Source of the DNA: a virus
IMG/VR virus record: IMGVR_UViG_3300022916_000097
Span: 1-20,704 of that record
Direction: 5' to 3' (one strand)
Length of the DNA: 20,704 nt
The notes under the pieces were generated by a model, which did no database searches, was not told the origin of the DNA, and worked only from the letters and a program-made list of their open reading frames with translations. Position numbers and translations under genes: made by a program. Each line of letters begins with the position of its first letter. Positions within the stretch are counted from its first letter, which is position 1. Shown one piece after another: positions 7,367 through 15,061 of the stretch.

Positions 7367-7529
7367 TGATATGGAATTCGTATGTACAGCATATGGAAAA
7401 GTAACAACAATTAAGATAGATGATGCTTCAAACGTCAGAACAGTTATTGAAGATGTGATAGTACCTATGTTATTAGTATTAGGTTATTCACAAGTATCGA
7501 TAGATAAATTTATACATGAGGAAGAGTAA
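7353..7529 (+). CDS. Hypothetical protein, 58 aa
   Basis: The ATG at 7353 has AAGGAG at 7337-7342 and overlaps the end of the DUF3310 gene; its stop overlaps the nrdA ATG (TAATG). The likely fold is a short beta hairpin (EFVCTAYGKVTTIKI) followed by a hydrophobic helix (VIEDVIVPMLLVLGY). An alternative start at 7371 has no ribosome site. Not recognised; coupling to nrdA translation is likely. Confidence 0.62.
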   Translation: MLLNNDMEFVCTAYGKVTTIKIDDASNVRTVIEDVIVPMLLVLGYSQVSIDKFIHEEE

Positions 7530-9274
7530 TGATGATTAGTGACACAAGAGGTTGGAGTGGATTACCTCAGTTCTCTAGGGATATGTATCAAGAAAGATAC
7601 TTCCTAGAAGGTGAGAACTACAGGGGATGGCTAGACAGGATGGCTAAGTTTGCAGATGATGATGCAATGGCTGAGAGAATAAAAACATATATACATAACT
7701 ATTGGTTTATGCCATCTACTCCCGTTAGTAGTAATGGTAATGCCCCAGAAAGAGGACTACCAATTAGTTGTTATGTAAACAAAACACAAGATAGTAAGGA
7801 AGGAATCTTTGACACATTCACAGAAAATAATTGGCTTGGAAGCTATGGTGGAGGAATTGGGACAGATTGGTCTAGTGTACGAGGAATCGGTGAGGGAGTT
7901 GGAGCTAATGGTAAGTCAAGTGGAATCATCCCGTTTATCAAAGTATCTGATAGCTCAACACTTGCAGTCTCTCAGGGAGGACTTAGAAGAGCTTCACAAG
8001 CAGTCTACTTGGATGTCTCTCACCCAGAGATTGAAGAGTTCATAGATGTTAGAAGACCAACTGGTGATGCCAACCGTAGGAGTCTTAATGTACATCATGG
8101 TGTTACTATCCCTGATGCTTTTATGGAGGCTGTTGAGTCTCGAGGACAATGGGATTTAATATCTCCTAAGACAGGTTCTATAGTTAAGACTGTAGATGCA
8201 TTTGACCTATTCAAGAAAATGCTGGTGACTCGAATGGAAACAGGTGAGCCATATATGCTATTTAAAGATAATGTAAATGATGCTAGACCACAGGTATATA
8301 AAGACGCAGGATATGAAGTTACTCAAAGTAACCTATGTGCTGAAATAACACTACATACAAATGAAAACTACACAGGTGTATGTTGTTTAGCTTCAATGAA
8401 CTTGGAGTATTGGGATGAGATTGAGTTTGAACTAGAGCAATTTGTATATGATACAACTAGATTCCTAGATAATGTATTACAAAGCTTTATTGCTTTAACT
8501 GAGGGATTGCCTGGATTTGAGAAAGCAAGACGTAGTGCTATGGCTGAGAGATCATTAGGACTAGGTGCTATGGGGTTCCATTCACTACTACAGAAGAAGA
8601 GCTTACCTTGGGGTTCACCAATGAGTAAAGGCCTTAACATAACAGTATTTGATAAGATTAAAGCAGCAGTAGATGATGCAAATCATGAAGCAGCCATTAA
8701 GTTTGGACCTTGTCCATTAGGTGAAAGATATGGCCACTACATAAGGAATACACATAGTACATCAATAGCACCAACAGCTAGTATTAGTACGTTATGTAAT
8801 GGGACTAGCCAGGGAGTTGATCCAAGATTAGCTAATAGTTATGTTCACAAGACTAACATTGGTACCTATACACAAAGGAACAAGTACCTAGAGAGAAGAC
8901 TAATTGAATTAGGAGCTAATACAGATAAGGTATGGAAAGCTATTGGTAAGGAAGCTGGTTCAATACAGAACCTAAAGATACCAGGTCTGTCAGCTTGGGA
9001 TAAAGAAGTATTCAAGACTGCTATTGAGTTAAATCAATTCCATACAGTAGATATGGCGTGTGATAGAGCACCTTACATAGATCAAGCACAGAGTATTAAC
9101 TTATTCCTACCGGCTGATGAGCAAGTAGCTAACTTGTATAATCTACATGTGAGAGCTTGGAAACAAGGACTTAAATCACTGTATTACTGTAGGTCAACAG
9201 CAGCTACAAGAGCTAGTGCAGGACTTAGAGATAGAGAAATAATAGAAGTAGATAGCTGCTTAAGCTGTCAGTAA
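7529..9274 (+). CDS. nrdA: Ribonucleoside-diphosphate reductase large (alpha) subunit, class I, compact form
   Basis: The product is 581 residues and reduces ribonucleotides to deoxyribonucleotides for phage DNA synthesis. The redox and radical chemistry residues are visible: Cys in LPISCYVN and VCCLAS (the reducing pair), Asn/Cys/Glu of SNLCAEI (the thiyl radical Cys and catalytic Glu), APTASISTLCNGTSQGVDP in the substrate phosphate-binding region, and the tyrosine pair in KSLYYCRS that relays the radical from NrdB. The C-terminal CLSC is the swinging thiol pair recharged by thioredoxin or glutaredoxin. It lacks the N-terminal ATP-cone (E. coli NrdA is about 760 aa), so activity-site inhibition by dATP is probably lost, as in other phage enzymes. 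Coupled to the upstream ORF; 18 bases before nrdB. Confidence 0.96.
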   Translation: MMISDTRGWSGLPQFSRDMYQERYFLEGENYRGWLDRMAKFADDDAMAERIKTYIHNYWFMPSTPVSSNGNAPERGLPISCYVNKTQDSKEGIFDTFTENNWLGSYGGGIGTDWSSVRGIGEGVGANGKSSGIIPFIKVSDSSTLAVSQGGLRRASQAVYLDVSHPEIEEFIDVRRPTGDANRRSLNVHHGVTIPDAFMEAVESRGQWDLISPKTGSIVKTVDAFDLFKKMLVTRMETGEPYMLFKDNVNDARPQVYKDAGYEVTQSNLCAEITLHTNENYTGVCCLASMNLEYWDEIEFELEQFVYDTTRFLDNVLQSFIALTEGLPGFEKARRSAMAERSLGLGAMGFHSLLQKKSLPWGSPMSKGLNITVFDKIKAAVDDANHEAAIKFGPCPLGERYGHYIRNTHSTSIAPTASISTLCNGTSQGVDPRLANSYVHKTNIGTYTQRNKYLERRLIELGANTDKVWKAIGKEAGSIQNLKIPGLSAWDKEVFKTAIELNQFHTVDMACDRAPYIDQAQSINLFLPADEQVANLYNLHVRAWKQGLKSLYYCRSTAATRASAGLRDREIIEVDSCLSCQ

Positions 9275-9292
9275 CAATAAAGAGGAGAAAGA

Positions 9293-10309
9293 ATGAGCAC
9301 ACTAATTAAACAAACAACTAAATACCCGATGTATAAACCTATGAAATATTCGTGGGCTTATGACTACTGGAAAACACATGAGAAGATGCATTGGACGGAG
9401 GAAGAAGTTCCTCTAGCTGATGACATTAAAGATTTTAATAATGCTGATGCAGATGAAGTTAGATTCATTACTGAAGTATTAAGACTATTCACACAGAATG
9501 ATATTATGGTTGGTGCTGGGTATGATGTTATGCTTAGAATCTTTAAGCCTACTGAAGTACAGATGATGTTAAGAACATTCGCCAACAGAGAGAATACACA
9601 CATTAGTGCCTATGCTCTACTTACTGAGACTCTAGGGTTTGGAGATGAAATCTATAGTGAGTTCCTAGAGATACCATTAATGGAAGGTAAGACTGAGTAT
9701 ATTGATAAAGCTAAGGTAAAGAAGTTTGAAGACTACAAAGCTGATGGTATGAGTAATGCACAAGTTGATGAACAATTTAGACGAGCCATCGCTAGGATGT
9801 TAGCAGTATATGCTGGAGCTACAGAAGGTATTAGTTTAATGGCACAGTTTGCTATGTTACTACAGTATCAGTTCCAAAACAAATACAAAGGTATGTGTAC
9901 TATTGTAGACTGGAGTATTAAAGATGAAGCTCAACACCAAGAAGGTAACTCAAAACTATTTAGAGAATACATCAAAGAGAATAGTGATATCTGGGATGAT
10001 GAACTTAAGTATGATATATACCAAGCAGTAAGAGAGATTGTAGAATATGAGAAATCATTAGTTGATTACTTGAATCCTCCACACATGGATAAGGATACAG
10101 TTAAAACATACATAGAATACATGGCAGATAATGCTTTAAAACAGTTAGGTATGAAAGAGAACTATGGGCATAAAGAGAACCCCTTCCCATTTATGGATGA
10201 TGTTACATCTGGTGTATCCTTAGTGAACTTCTTCGAAGGAAGAGTAACTGATTATGCTAAGGGTGCATTGACTGGTAGTTGGGACACTTTAAAGCAAGAT
10301 GTCGCTTGA
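9293..10309 (+). CDS. nrdB: Ribonucleoside-diphosphate reductase small (beta) subunit
   Basis: The product is 338 residues and supplies the radical that NrdA uses. The di-metal carboxylate ligands can be followed: FTQNDIMV (Asp), NRENTHISAY (Glu, His and the tyrosine three residues after the His ligand plus one, at the radical position), ATEGISLMAQF (Glu), and IKDEAQHQEG (Glu, His). The C-terminal end, which docks into NrdA, is present. A strong ribosome site (AAAGAGGAGAAAG) precedes the ATG. Which metal cofactor is used (Fe or Mn) cannot be decided. It forms an operon pair with nrdA. Confidence 0.96.
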   Translation: MSTLIKQTTKYPMYKPMKYSWAYDYWKTHEKMHWTEEEVPLADDIKDFNNADADEVRFITEVLRLFTQNDIMVGAGYDVMLRIFKPTEVQMMLRTFANRENTHISAYALLTETLGFGDEIYSEFLEIPLMEGKTEYIDKAKVKKFEDYKADGMSNAQVDEQFRRAIARMLAVYAGATEGISLMAQFAMLLQYQFQNKYKGMCTIVDWSIKDEAQHQEGNSKLFREYIKENSDIWDDELKYDIYQAVREIVEYEKSLVDYLNPPHMDKDTVKTYIEYMADNALKQLGMKENYGHKENPFPFMDDVTSGVSLVNFFEGRVTDYAKGALTGSWDTLKQDVA

Positions 10310-10409
10310 TGATTGGAAAATAATATTCATAATAAACACAGTAGTAGCGGAGTGGTTTCTAATAACCAACGCTATGAATAACTTTGGATGGATAACGATA
10401 GGAGGATAA
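10299..10409 (+). CDS. Small hydrophobic, possibly membrane protein, 36 aa
   Basis: The ORF begins inside the nrdB end (11-base overlap) and encodes 36 residues (MSLDDWKIIFIINTVVAEWF...). Residues 8-25 are mostly hydrophobic and could form one membrane helix, broken by one Glu. The ribosome site is weak, so translation would depend on coupling to nrdB. It fills an otherwise empty gap and ends right before the next ATG. No family is recognised; a small membrane function is only a guess. Confidence 0.42.
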   Translation: MSLDDWKIIFIINTVVAEWFLITNAMNNFGWITIGG

Positions 10410-10538
10410 ATGAAAAAGAGACTTAGACACTACGTAGAAACATTAGAAGCAGAATATAGACACTGCAAGACTAATGAAGAATGTAAATACCTAGAGCGAG
10501 TGATCGCTAAACTTAAAGATATAATTAAAAGAGGATAA
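10410..10538 (+). CDS. Small basic helical protein, 42 aa
   Basis: The ATG directly follows the previous stop and has GGAGG at 10401-10405 with 4 bases spacing. The 42 residues (MKKRLRHYVETLEAEYRHCK...) are highly charged with heptad-like hydrophobics, so the protein is probably one helix or coiled coil. It has two cysteines (CKTNEEC). It stops 3 bases before the exonuclease start. Function is unknown. Confidence 0.6.
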   Translation: MKKRLRHYVETLEAEYRHCKTNEECKYLERVIAKLKDIIKRG

Positions 10539-10541
10539 TAA

Positions 10542-11273
10542 ATGAAAGCTCTAATAGATGCAGACAGTATGATATATAAAGCAGGATTTGGTGTAGAAGA
10601 AGCTATTGACTGGGGTGATGGAGAAACTACATACCATGGTGAGATAGAGGATATGAAAGATGCTATTGATGGTATGCTTGATTCTATTACATTCGCTACT
10701 GGATGTGATGATTATGAGCTTCATTTAACTGGTAGTGGTAACTTCAGAGATCAAGTAGTTAGTGACTATAAACACAACCGTAAGGGCATGAGAGTACCTG
10801 AATGGGTAGCTGAACTAAAGCAACACATGATTGAAGAGCTAGGAGCTATCCTACACAAAGGATGGGAAGCTGATGATGCTGTTGTGTATTTAAAGACTAA
10901 GTATCCTGAGGATTATATATTATGTGCTATCGATAAGGATGTATTAATGCAATCAGTTGGTACTCACTATAACTATGGTAAACAAAAAGATGTAACAGTA
11001 GATGAGTGGACTGCCTTACATTTTAAATACTACCAATGTATAGCGGGCGATCCTGTTGATGGCTATAAAGGTGTTCCTGGTATGGGTCCTAAGAGAGCTG
11101 AGAAAGCCTTAAAGGATTGTACTAATGAAAGAGAGTTGTGGGTAGCTGCGTTATTAGCTTATAGGTCAAAGGGCTTAAGAAGAAGTAGTGCTATCAATAC
11201 TATGAGGTTGGCGTGTATGCATCAATATGATGGGGAAGGTGTAGTACTGTGGACCCCTCCGCATCGAGGCTAG
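10542..11273 (+). CDS. 5'-3' exonuclease, T7 gp6-like (FEN/PIN fold)
   Basis: The product is 243 residues. Flap-nuclease hallmarks are present: LIDADSMIY with metal-binding Asp6/Asp8, YKHNRKGMRVPEW (arch/gateway basic region, about 76-88), WEADDAV (about 107-113), CAIDKDVLM (about 128-136), and a helix-three-turn-helix DNA-binding segment GDPVDGYKGVPGMGPKRAEKAL (about 168-189) with the conserved DxxDxxxGxxGxGxKxA spacing. In T7 this enzyme removes RNA primers, degrades host DNA and acts in recombination. It is the last gene of the replication module; a hairpin spans its stop codon and the second promoter motif follows. Confidence 0.93.
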   Translation: MKALIDADSMIYKAGFGVEEAIDWGDGETTYHGEIEDMKDAIDGMLDSITFATGCDDYELHLTGSGNFRDQVVSDYKHNRKGMRVPEWVAELKQHMIEELGAILHKGWEADDAVVYLKTKYPEDYILCAIDKDVLMQSVGTHYNYGKQKDVTVDEWTALHFKYYQCIAGDPVDGYKGVPGMGPKRAEKALKDCTNERELWVAALLAYRSKGLRRSSAINTMRLACMHQYDGEGVVLWTPPHRG

Positions 11274-11289
11274 AGTTACTTTCTAGTCT
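11267..11289 (+). other. Hairpin over the exonuclease stop codon
   Basis: AGGCTAGA (11267-11274) can pair with TCTAGTCT (11282-11289), giving 8 bp including one G-U pair, with a 7-base loop. There is no T-run after it, so it is not a standard terminator. It abuts the promoter motif and could protect the mRNA 3' end or be a processing site. Confidence 0.38.
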
Positions 11290-11309
11290 TGAGTTGTTGC
11301 AGATACCGA
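11288..11309 (+). promoter_or_regulatory. Candidate phage RNA polymerase promoter (copy 2), start of virion module
   Basis: This matches the motif at 980-1001 at 18 of 22 positions, including an identical CAGATACCGA and an identical TGTT. It lies in the only sizeable gap between the replication genes and the virion genes, the place where class III promoters are expected in a T7-like map. The start of transcription is likely within or just after the ACCGA end. Inferred from repetition and position. Confidence 0.65.
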
Positions 11310-11371
11310 TAGATACAAGGAGAGGGTATACCTACTTATGTAGTTAGGTTCAGTGTCACACAGGATGAGGC

Positions 11372-11566
11372 ATGATAAAAGAACTGGAACCTTCTATTTA
11401 TAGAATTGGAGAGAAGATGAATGTAGAGAAAATACTACAGATACTTGAAGAAGCATTCCCTGATAGGATAGTGATAGCTAGATTATCCGATTATGATCAA
11501 GGAAGACAACACGGTAGATTAGAAATAATCAGATATATAAAACAATTAATAGAAGAAAAGGATTAA
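11372..11566 (+). CDS. Hypothetical protein, 64 aa (or 49 aa)
   Basis: First gene after the second promoter motif. Two starts are possible: ATG 11372 (AGG seven bases upstream) or ATG 11417, which has the better site GGAGAG at 11408-11413 and would give 49 residues (MNVEKILQILEEAFPDRIVIARLSDY...). The protein is mainly helical and ends EEKD. In T7 the corresponding stretch holds small genes (6.5-7.3). No motif allows a functional call. Confidence 0.62.
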   Translation: MIKELEPSIYRIGEKMNVEKILQILEEAFPDRIVIARLSDYDQGRQHGRLEIIRYIKQLIEEKD

Positions 11567-11571
11567 TACAC

Positions 11572-11772
11572 ATGAGCGGATTATTTGGATCTAAAACACC
11601 AGCACCAGCAGCACCTATCCCACCAGCAGCACCAGTAGAGGAAGCAACATTTAAAGCAGGTGGTGATGATGAAGGTAGAGGTGACCTTAAGAAAAGAGCA
11701 CAAGGAAAGAAGAGGCTACAGATACCATTAACTAAAGGTAAAGCATCTTCAGGATTAGGTATCCCTAAATAG
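11572..11772 (+). CDS. T7 gp7.3-like small virion protein
   Basis: The product is 66 residues with a low-complexity Pro/Ala N-terminal half and a basic C-terminal half: GRGDLKKRAQGKKRLQIP...SSGLGIPK. The order Gly-Arg..Lys-Lys..Ala..Gly-Lys-Lys..Leu.. then Ser-Ser-Gly-x-Gly-Ile parallels the C-terminus of T7 gp7.3 (GRKKARAGGKKSLSV..SSGGGINI), a small tail/assembly protein. It also lies immediately before the portal gene, as in T7. AAAGGA precedes the ATG. The call rests on the C-terminal pattern plus synteny. Confidence 0.72.
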   Translation: MSGLFGSKTPAPAAPIPPAAPVEEATFKAGGDDEGRGDLKKRAQGKKRLQIPLTKGKASSGLGIPK

Positions 11773-12824
11773 ATGGAAGACATTAGCCTAAAAACTAGGT
11801 GGTCCAAACTAGATAGTGAAAGGAATGCTGTAGTTGATAGAGCTAAAGCATGTGTTGAATTAACTATACCTTCATTACTGGTAGATGCGACACACACAGA
11901 GGATACACGACTAGCTACACCTTATCAATCATTAGGTGCTAGAGCTGTTAACAACTTAGCGAGTAAATTACTACTGAGTCTATTACCACCTAACGCTCCT
12001 TTCTTTAGGTTCATACCTGATAAGATTGCTATGATGGAGATGGAACAAGCACAAGCAGGAGCCGCTGCACAAGTTAACGAACAGTTAGCTGATATTGAGA
12101 GAGCACTTAGTGCACAGATTGAGAGAGAAGCACTAAGGGTGCCTATATTTGAAGCTTTAAAACTACTGGTAGCTACTGGTAATGCATTAGTCTTTAGAGA
12201 TAAAGATGAAGGTACAAGGGTATTCAACTTAAGTCACTATGTGGTTAAGAGGAGTCCAGAGGGTGTAGTTAAAGAGATAATGACTCTTGAAAGAGTTAAG
12301 CCTAGTGACTTACCTGACCCTAGTAAATACGATAGTGAAGATAAAGACATAGACCTATATACAATTGTTAAATACAATACAGAGACTAAGAAGTATGACT
12401 CATGGCAAGAAGCTGGTGATGAAGAACTTGAAGGTACTCGAGGTGTATATACTACTAAGAATATGCCTTATCTACCATTAAGATGGACATCAATACATAA
12501 TGAAGATTATGGTAGAGGTTTAGTTGAACAATACCTAGGTGACTTGAGGTCACTAGAAGCATTGACAATGTCTATTGTAGAAGCATCAGCAGCAGCAAGT
12601 AAGATTGTATTCATGGTTAACCCAGTGGGTGCTACGAATATCAAGACACTAGCTAAAGCAGAGAGTGGAGCAATCATCAAAGGTAATGCACAGGATGTAT
12701 CTACACTACAGGTGGATAAATCACATGACTTACGTATTGCATATGAAACACTTAATGATATACAGAGAAGACTAGCTAGTGCTTTCCTTCTAAATGAATC
12801 AGCAAGAAGAGATGCAGAGAGAGT
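11773..12824 (+). CDS. Portal (head-tail connector) protein, T7 gp8-like, exon 1
   Basis: The portal is the dodecameric ring through which DNA is packaged and to which the tail attaches. Exon 1 encodes about 350 residues beginning MEDISLKTRWSKLDSERN, with RATPYQ-type motif LATPYQSLGARAVNNLASKLLLSLLPP (T7-family portal N-terminus) and YGRGLVEQYLGDLRSLE further on. The frame continues only a few codons into the intron before stopping at 12853-12855. T7 gp8 continues ...ERV-TAEEI..., which is exactly what joining base 12824 to 13597 restores (AERV/TAEEVRLMAGELEDALGG). The spliced gene is 1503 bases, 500 residues (T7: 536). Start ATG lies directly after the previous TAG. Confidence 0.92.
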
Positions 12825-13596
12825 TGACATAATAGCTCTCTATAAATTATATTAATTCGGGGGAACTCCAGAACGGACAATCCCGAGCTAATTAAGATTT
12901 TTAACTAAATTCCTAAAGGAGAAAAAATGGAATACAGAAAAATCACATTAAATATAAAAGACTTAAAACACACTTATACTATAGATACATTAGGTATAGT
13001 ACGGAATGAGAGCAATGGTAAAACACTACGAGGGACATCAATATCTAAGAATAATAGATATGTTAAGATACACCTAGATAAATTTTATCCGCTACATAAG
13101 CTAGTAGCTTCTCACTTTATTACTAACCATGAGGAATTACCTTATATTAATCATATAGATGGTAATAGATATAATAACTCAATAAATAACTTAGAGTGGT
13201 GTACACAGTCACATAATATGAAACACGCATACAAGACAGGACTTAAGACTAATAGAGGTGTAAAAAATCCTATTGCAAAACTAACTGAAGATGATGTTAA
13301 AAAGATATGGGCTTTAAAATCCTCATCCTTAACAGCTCGACAGATTAGAGACAGACTTAAGCTTAATGTATCTATAGATGCAGTTAAGTCAGTGCGTCAG
13401 GGTAAAAACTGGACACATATAACAGATAATATTTAATGTAAATTAGTGTAACGACTATCCCGTGAGGGAGTAGGGCCGAGTGGCTCGAAACATATAGGTG
13501 CGAAACAAGCACAAGATATAGTCTACTCTATATAGGAATATATAGCAGTTCATAAGAGAACGGGTAAAGAAGTAACGCACTTTATTGAATACAAGG
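12825..13596 (+). ncRNA. Group I self-splicing intron in the portal gene, with HNH ORF in the P6 region
   Basis: This is 772 bases. P1: exon bases 818-824 (AGAGAGT) pair with 12835-12841 (GCTCTCT), with the obligatory U-G pair at the splice site (T12824-G12835). P4: TCGGG 12857-12861 with CCCGA 12882-12886. P7: GACTA 13453-13457 with TAGTC 13519-13523 (R and S elements ..ACGACTA.. and AAGATATAGTCT). P7.1 and P7.2 hairpins and P8 (GTGC/GCAC) lie between, a subgroup IA layout. P9 is CTATATA/TATATAG. The last base G13596 is the terminal G, and exon 2 bases T597-A598 can pair with A834-T833 (P10). Joining the exons restores the T7 portal frame. Subgroup is inferred by eye. Confidence 0.9.
12927..13436 (+). 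CDS. HNH homing endonuclease encoded in the portal intron (HNH_3 type)
   Basis: The product is 169 residues. The nuclease motif is YINHIDGNRYNNSINNLEW at residues 73-91 (Asn75, His76, Asp78, Asn84, Asn87), followed by SHNMKHA (His100), as in I-HmuI-like intron enzymes. The N-terminal 60 residues look like the beta-rich recognition part that precedes HNH_3. The C-terminal AKLTEDDVKKIW ... ARQIRDRL ... SIDAVKSVRQGKNW (117-162) is a helix-turn-helix module used to bind the target. AAAGGAG lies just before the ATG. It would nick or cut intronless portal genes at the insertion site so the intron is copied in. The ORF sits before the R element, thus in the P6 region. Confidence 0.93.
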   Translation: MEYRKITLNIKDLKHTYTIDTLGIVRNESNGKTLRGTSISKNNRYVKIHLDKFYPLHKLVASHFITNHEELPYINHIDGNRYNNSINNLEWCTQSHNMKHAYKTGLKTNRGVKNPIAKLTEDDVKKIWALKSSSLTARQIRDRLKLNVSIDAVKSVRQGKNWTHITDNI

Positions 13597-14047
13597 TACG
13601 GCAGAAGAGGTAAGACTTATGGCTGGAGAACTAGAGGATGCCTTAGGTGGTATCTATAGTATTCTAACACAGGAACTACAACTACCATTAATTAAGTTAA
13701 TGATGTTAACATCTAAAGTTACATTCCCAGAGGGATTAGTAGAGCCTGTAATTGTTACTGGTGTAGAGGCACTAGGACGAGGACACGACTACAACAAGTT
13801 AGTACAGTTTGCACAAACATTACAGCAGTTATTAGGACCTGAGATATTTGCACAATATTCAAATGTAGATGCAGTTATTGCACAAATAGGTACATCACTG
13901 GGTATTGATACAGAGGGTCTGATTAAGACACCTGAGCAGAGACAACAGGAACAACAACAAGCTATGATGCAACAAGCTGGACAAGCTGGTTTAGATACAG
14001 CAGCACAAGCTGGTGGTCAAGCAGCAGTTGAACAAGGGATGATGTAG
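13597..14047 (+). CDS. Portal protein, exon 2
   Basis: The exon encodes the C-terminal 149 residues, starting T-AEEVRLMAGELEDALGGIYSILTQELQLPL, which matches T7 gp8 TAEEIRYVASELEDTLGGVYSILSQELQLPL closely. It continues with a conserved GVEALGRGHDYNKL (T7 GLEAIGRGQDLDKL) and GTSLGIDTEGLIKTPEQRQQ, and ends in a Gln/Ala-rich tail. The ATG at 13619 is an internal Met, not a start. The stop TAG overlaps a possible GTG start of the next small ORF. Confidence 0.93.
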
Positions 14048-14232
14048 TGAGGTTGCCAGTTACAATGGCTCCTCCCACTCCCCCATACACAAGAGAGATA
14101 AAGAAGAAGGAAGTTAAAGATGGAAATACAACAAAGCCAAGAAGAAAACGTAAACCTAAGTCAACACGAACAAGCGATGGTGGACAAGATGGATGCGAAC
14201 ACAAACCAAACACAACAGGAACTACAAAGTGA
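14047..14232 (+). CDS. Possible small basic Pro/Lys/Arg-rich protein, 55-61 aa
   Basis: The start is GTG 14047 (overlapping the portal stop, AAGGG eight bases upstream) or ATG 14065. The N-terminus is proline-rich (MAPPTPPYTREIKKKE) and the middle is very basic (KPRRKRKPKS). It overlaps the scaffold gene by 113 bases in a different frame, so codon choice there is constrained by both. The composition looks protein-like and the portal-scaffold gap would otherwise be unused, but no homologue is recognised. Confidence 0.45.
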   Translation: MRLPVTMAPPTPPYTREIKKKEVKDGNTTKPRRKRKPKSTRTSDGGQDGCEHKPNTTGTTK

Positions 14233-14935
14233 TGCTGATAAGAGGGGTGTAGCAGATGATGCTCCACTACCATCTGATGAAGTTAAGTTATATGCAGGTA
14301 AGTACAAGTCTGTTGAAGATATGGAACAAGCTTACAAAGAACTAGAAGGTAAGTTAGGTAGTAATGACGGTGAGACTAAAGAAGCTTCTACTGAAGCGGA
14401 AGAGGGTGATACAGTATCTACAGAGGCTGAAGCTAAAGAGTTAGCTGAAAGCAAGGGCATTGACTTTACAGAGTTGAATCAAGAGTTTGCTAACAATGGT
14501 GTATTATCTGAGGATACATACGCATCATTGGCTGGTAAGGGTATTGATAAAGCTACTGTAGATAACTATATTGCAGGACAAGAAGCTATTGTATCTCAGA
14601 ACTTATCTAAGATGCAATCACTAGCTGGTGGAGAGCAAGGGTATCAAGATATGATATCATGGGCAGGAGAAACATTATCGGATGGTGATAAGGAAGCATT
14701 TAACTCTAGTTTACAAAATGAAGGACAAGCTGAATTTGCTATCCAAGGATTGTATGCTAGGTTCCAAGCTACACGAGGACCCTCACTAGTTAAAGCCAGT
14801 AGTAATTCAACTACATCATCACAAGGGTATCAATCTAGTCAAGAGATGACTAAGGATATGCATGATGTTAGGTACAAGAAAGACCCTGCGTTTAGAGCAC
14901 AGGTACAAAATAAGATAGCGAAGAGTAATTGGTAA
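14120..14935 (+). CDS. Capsid assembly scaffolding protein, T7 gp9-like
   Basis: The product is 271 residues and acidic, and would line the inside of the procapsid and leave before DNA packaging. Diagnostic similarity to T7 gp9: NGVLSEDTYASLAGKGIDKATVDNYIAGQEA (T7 NEELSAESYAKLAEIGYTKAFIDSYIRGQEA) and the capsid-binding end YKKDPAFRAQVQNKIAKSNW (T7 YRTDANYRRQVEQKVIDSNF). The N-terminal half is Glu/Asp/Ser-rich and low-complexity, as usual. GAAGGAAG precedes the ATG with good spacing. It lies between portal and capsid as in T7, and a terminator follows. Confidence 0.95.
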   Translation: MEIQQSQEENVNLSQHEQAMVDKMDANTNQTQQELQSDADKRGVADDAPLPSDEVKLYAGKYKSVEDMEQAYKELEGKLGSNDGETKEASTEAEEGDTVSTEAEAKELAESKGIDFTELNQEFANNGVLSEDTYASLAGKGIDKATVDNYIAGQEAIVSQNLSKMQSLAGGEQGYQDMISWAGETLSDGDKEAFNSSLQNEGQAEFAIQGLYARFQATRGPSLVKASSNSTTSSQGYQSSQEMTKDMHDVRYKKDPAFRAQVQNKIAKSNW

Positions 14936-15020
14936 GGTGTGTTTGGCATTGAGATGTAACCTATGTCCTAGACAAGTTTAACACTGATGATGTAAGACCA
15001 AACTTCTTTACTCCTCTTTT

Positions 15021-15061
15021 AGGTAGTCGGTAGGCTTTCAAACGCCTGTCACTACCTTTTT
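15021..15061 (+). terminator. Hairpin terminator between scaffold and capsid genes
   Basis: AGGTAGT (15021-15027) pairs perfectly with ACTACCT (15051-15057), and an inner AGGC/GCCT pair extends the stem; a T5 run follows (15057-15061). This is the form of an intrinsic terminator. It would stop transcripts of the portal-scaffold unit before the capsid gene, or partly attenuate them. Confidence 0.78.

Noticed and set aside
11711-11731. TACAGATACC resembling the promoter core
   Set aside because: It lies inside the gp7.3-like gene, encodes its conserved basic end, and the upstream half of the promoter motif (CTT..G.TGTT) is absent.
13619-14047. ATG at 13619 as the start of a separate 142-aa gene
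   Set aside because: The frame upstream to 13597 encodes TAEEVRL, which continues the portal motif ERV exactly as in T7 gp8; this is portal exon 2 and the Met is internal.
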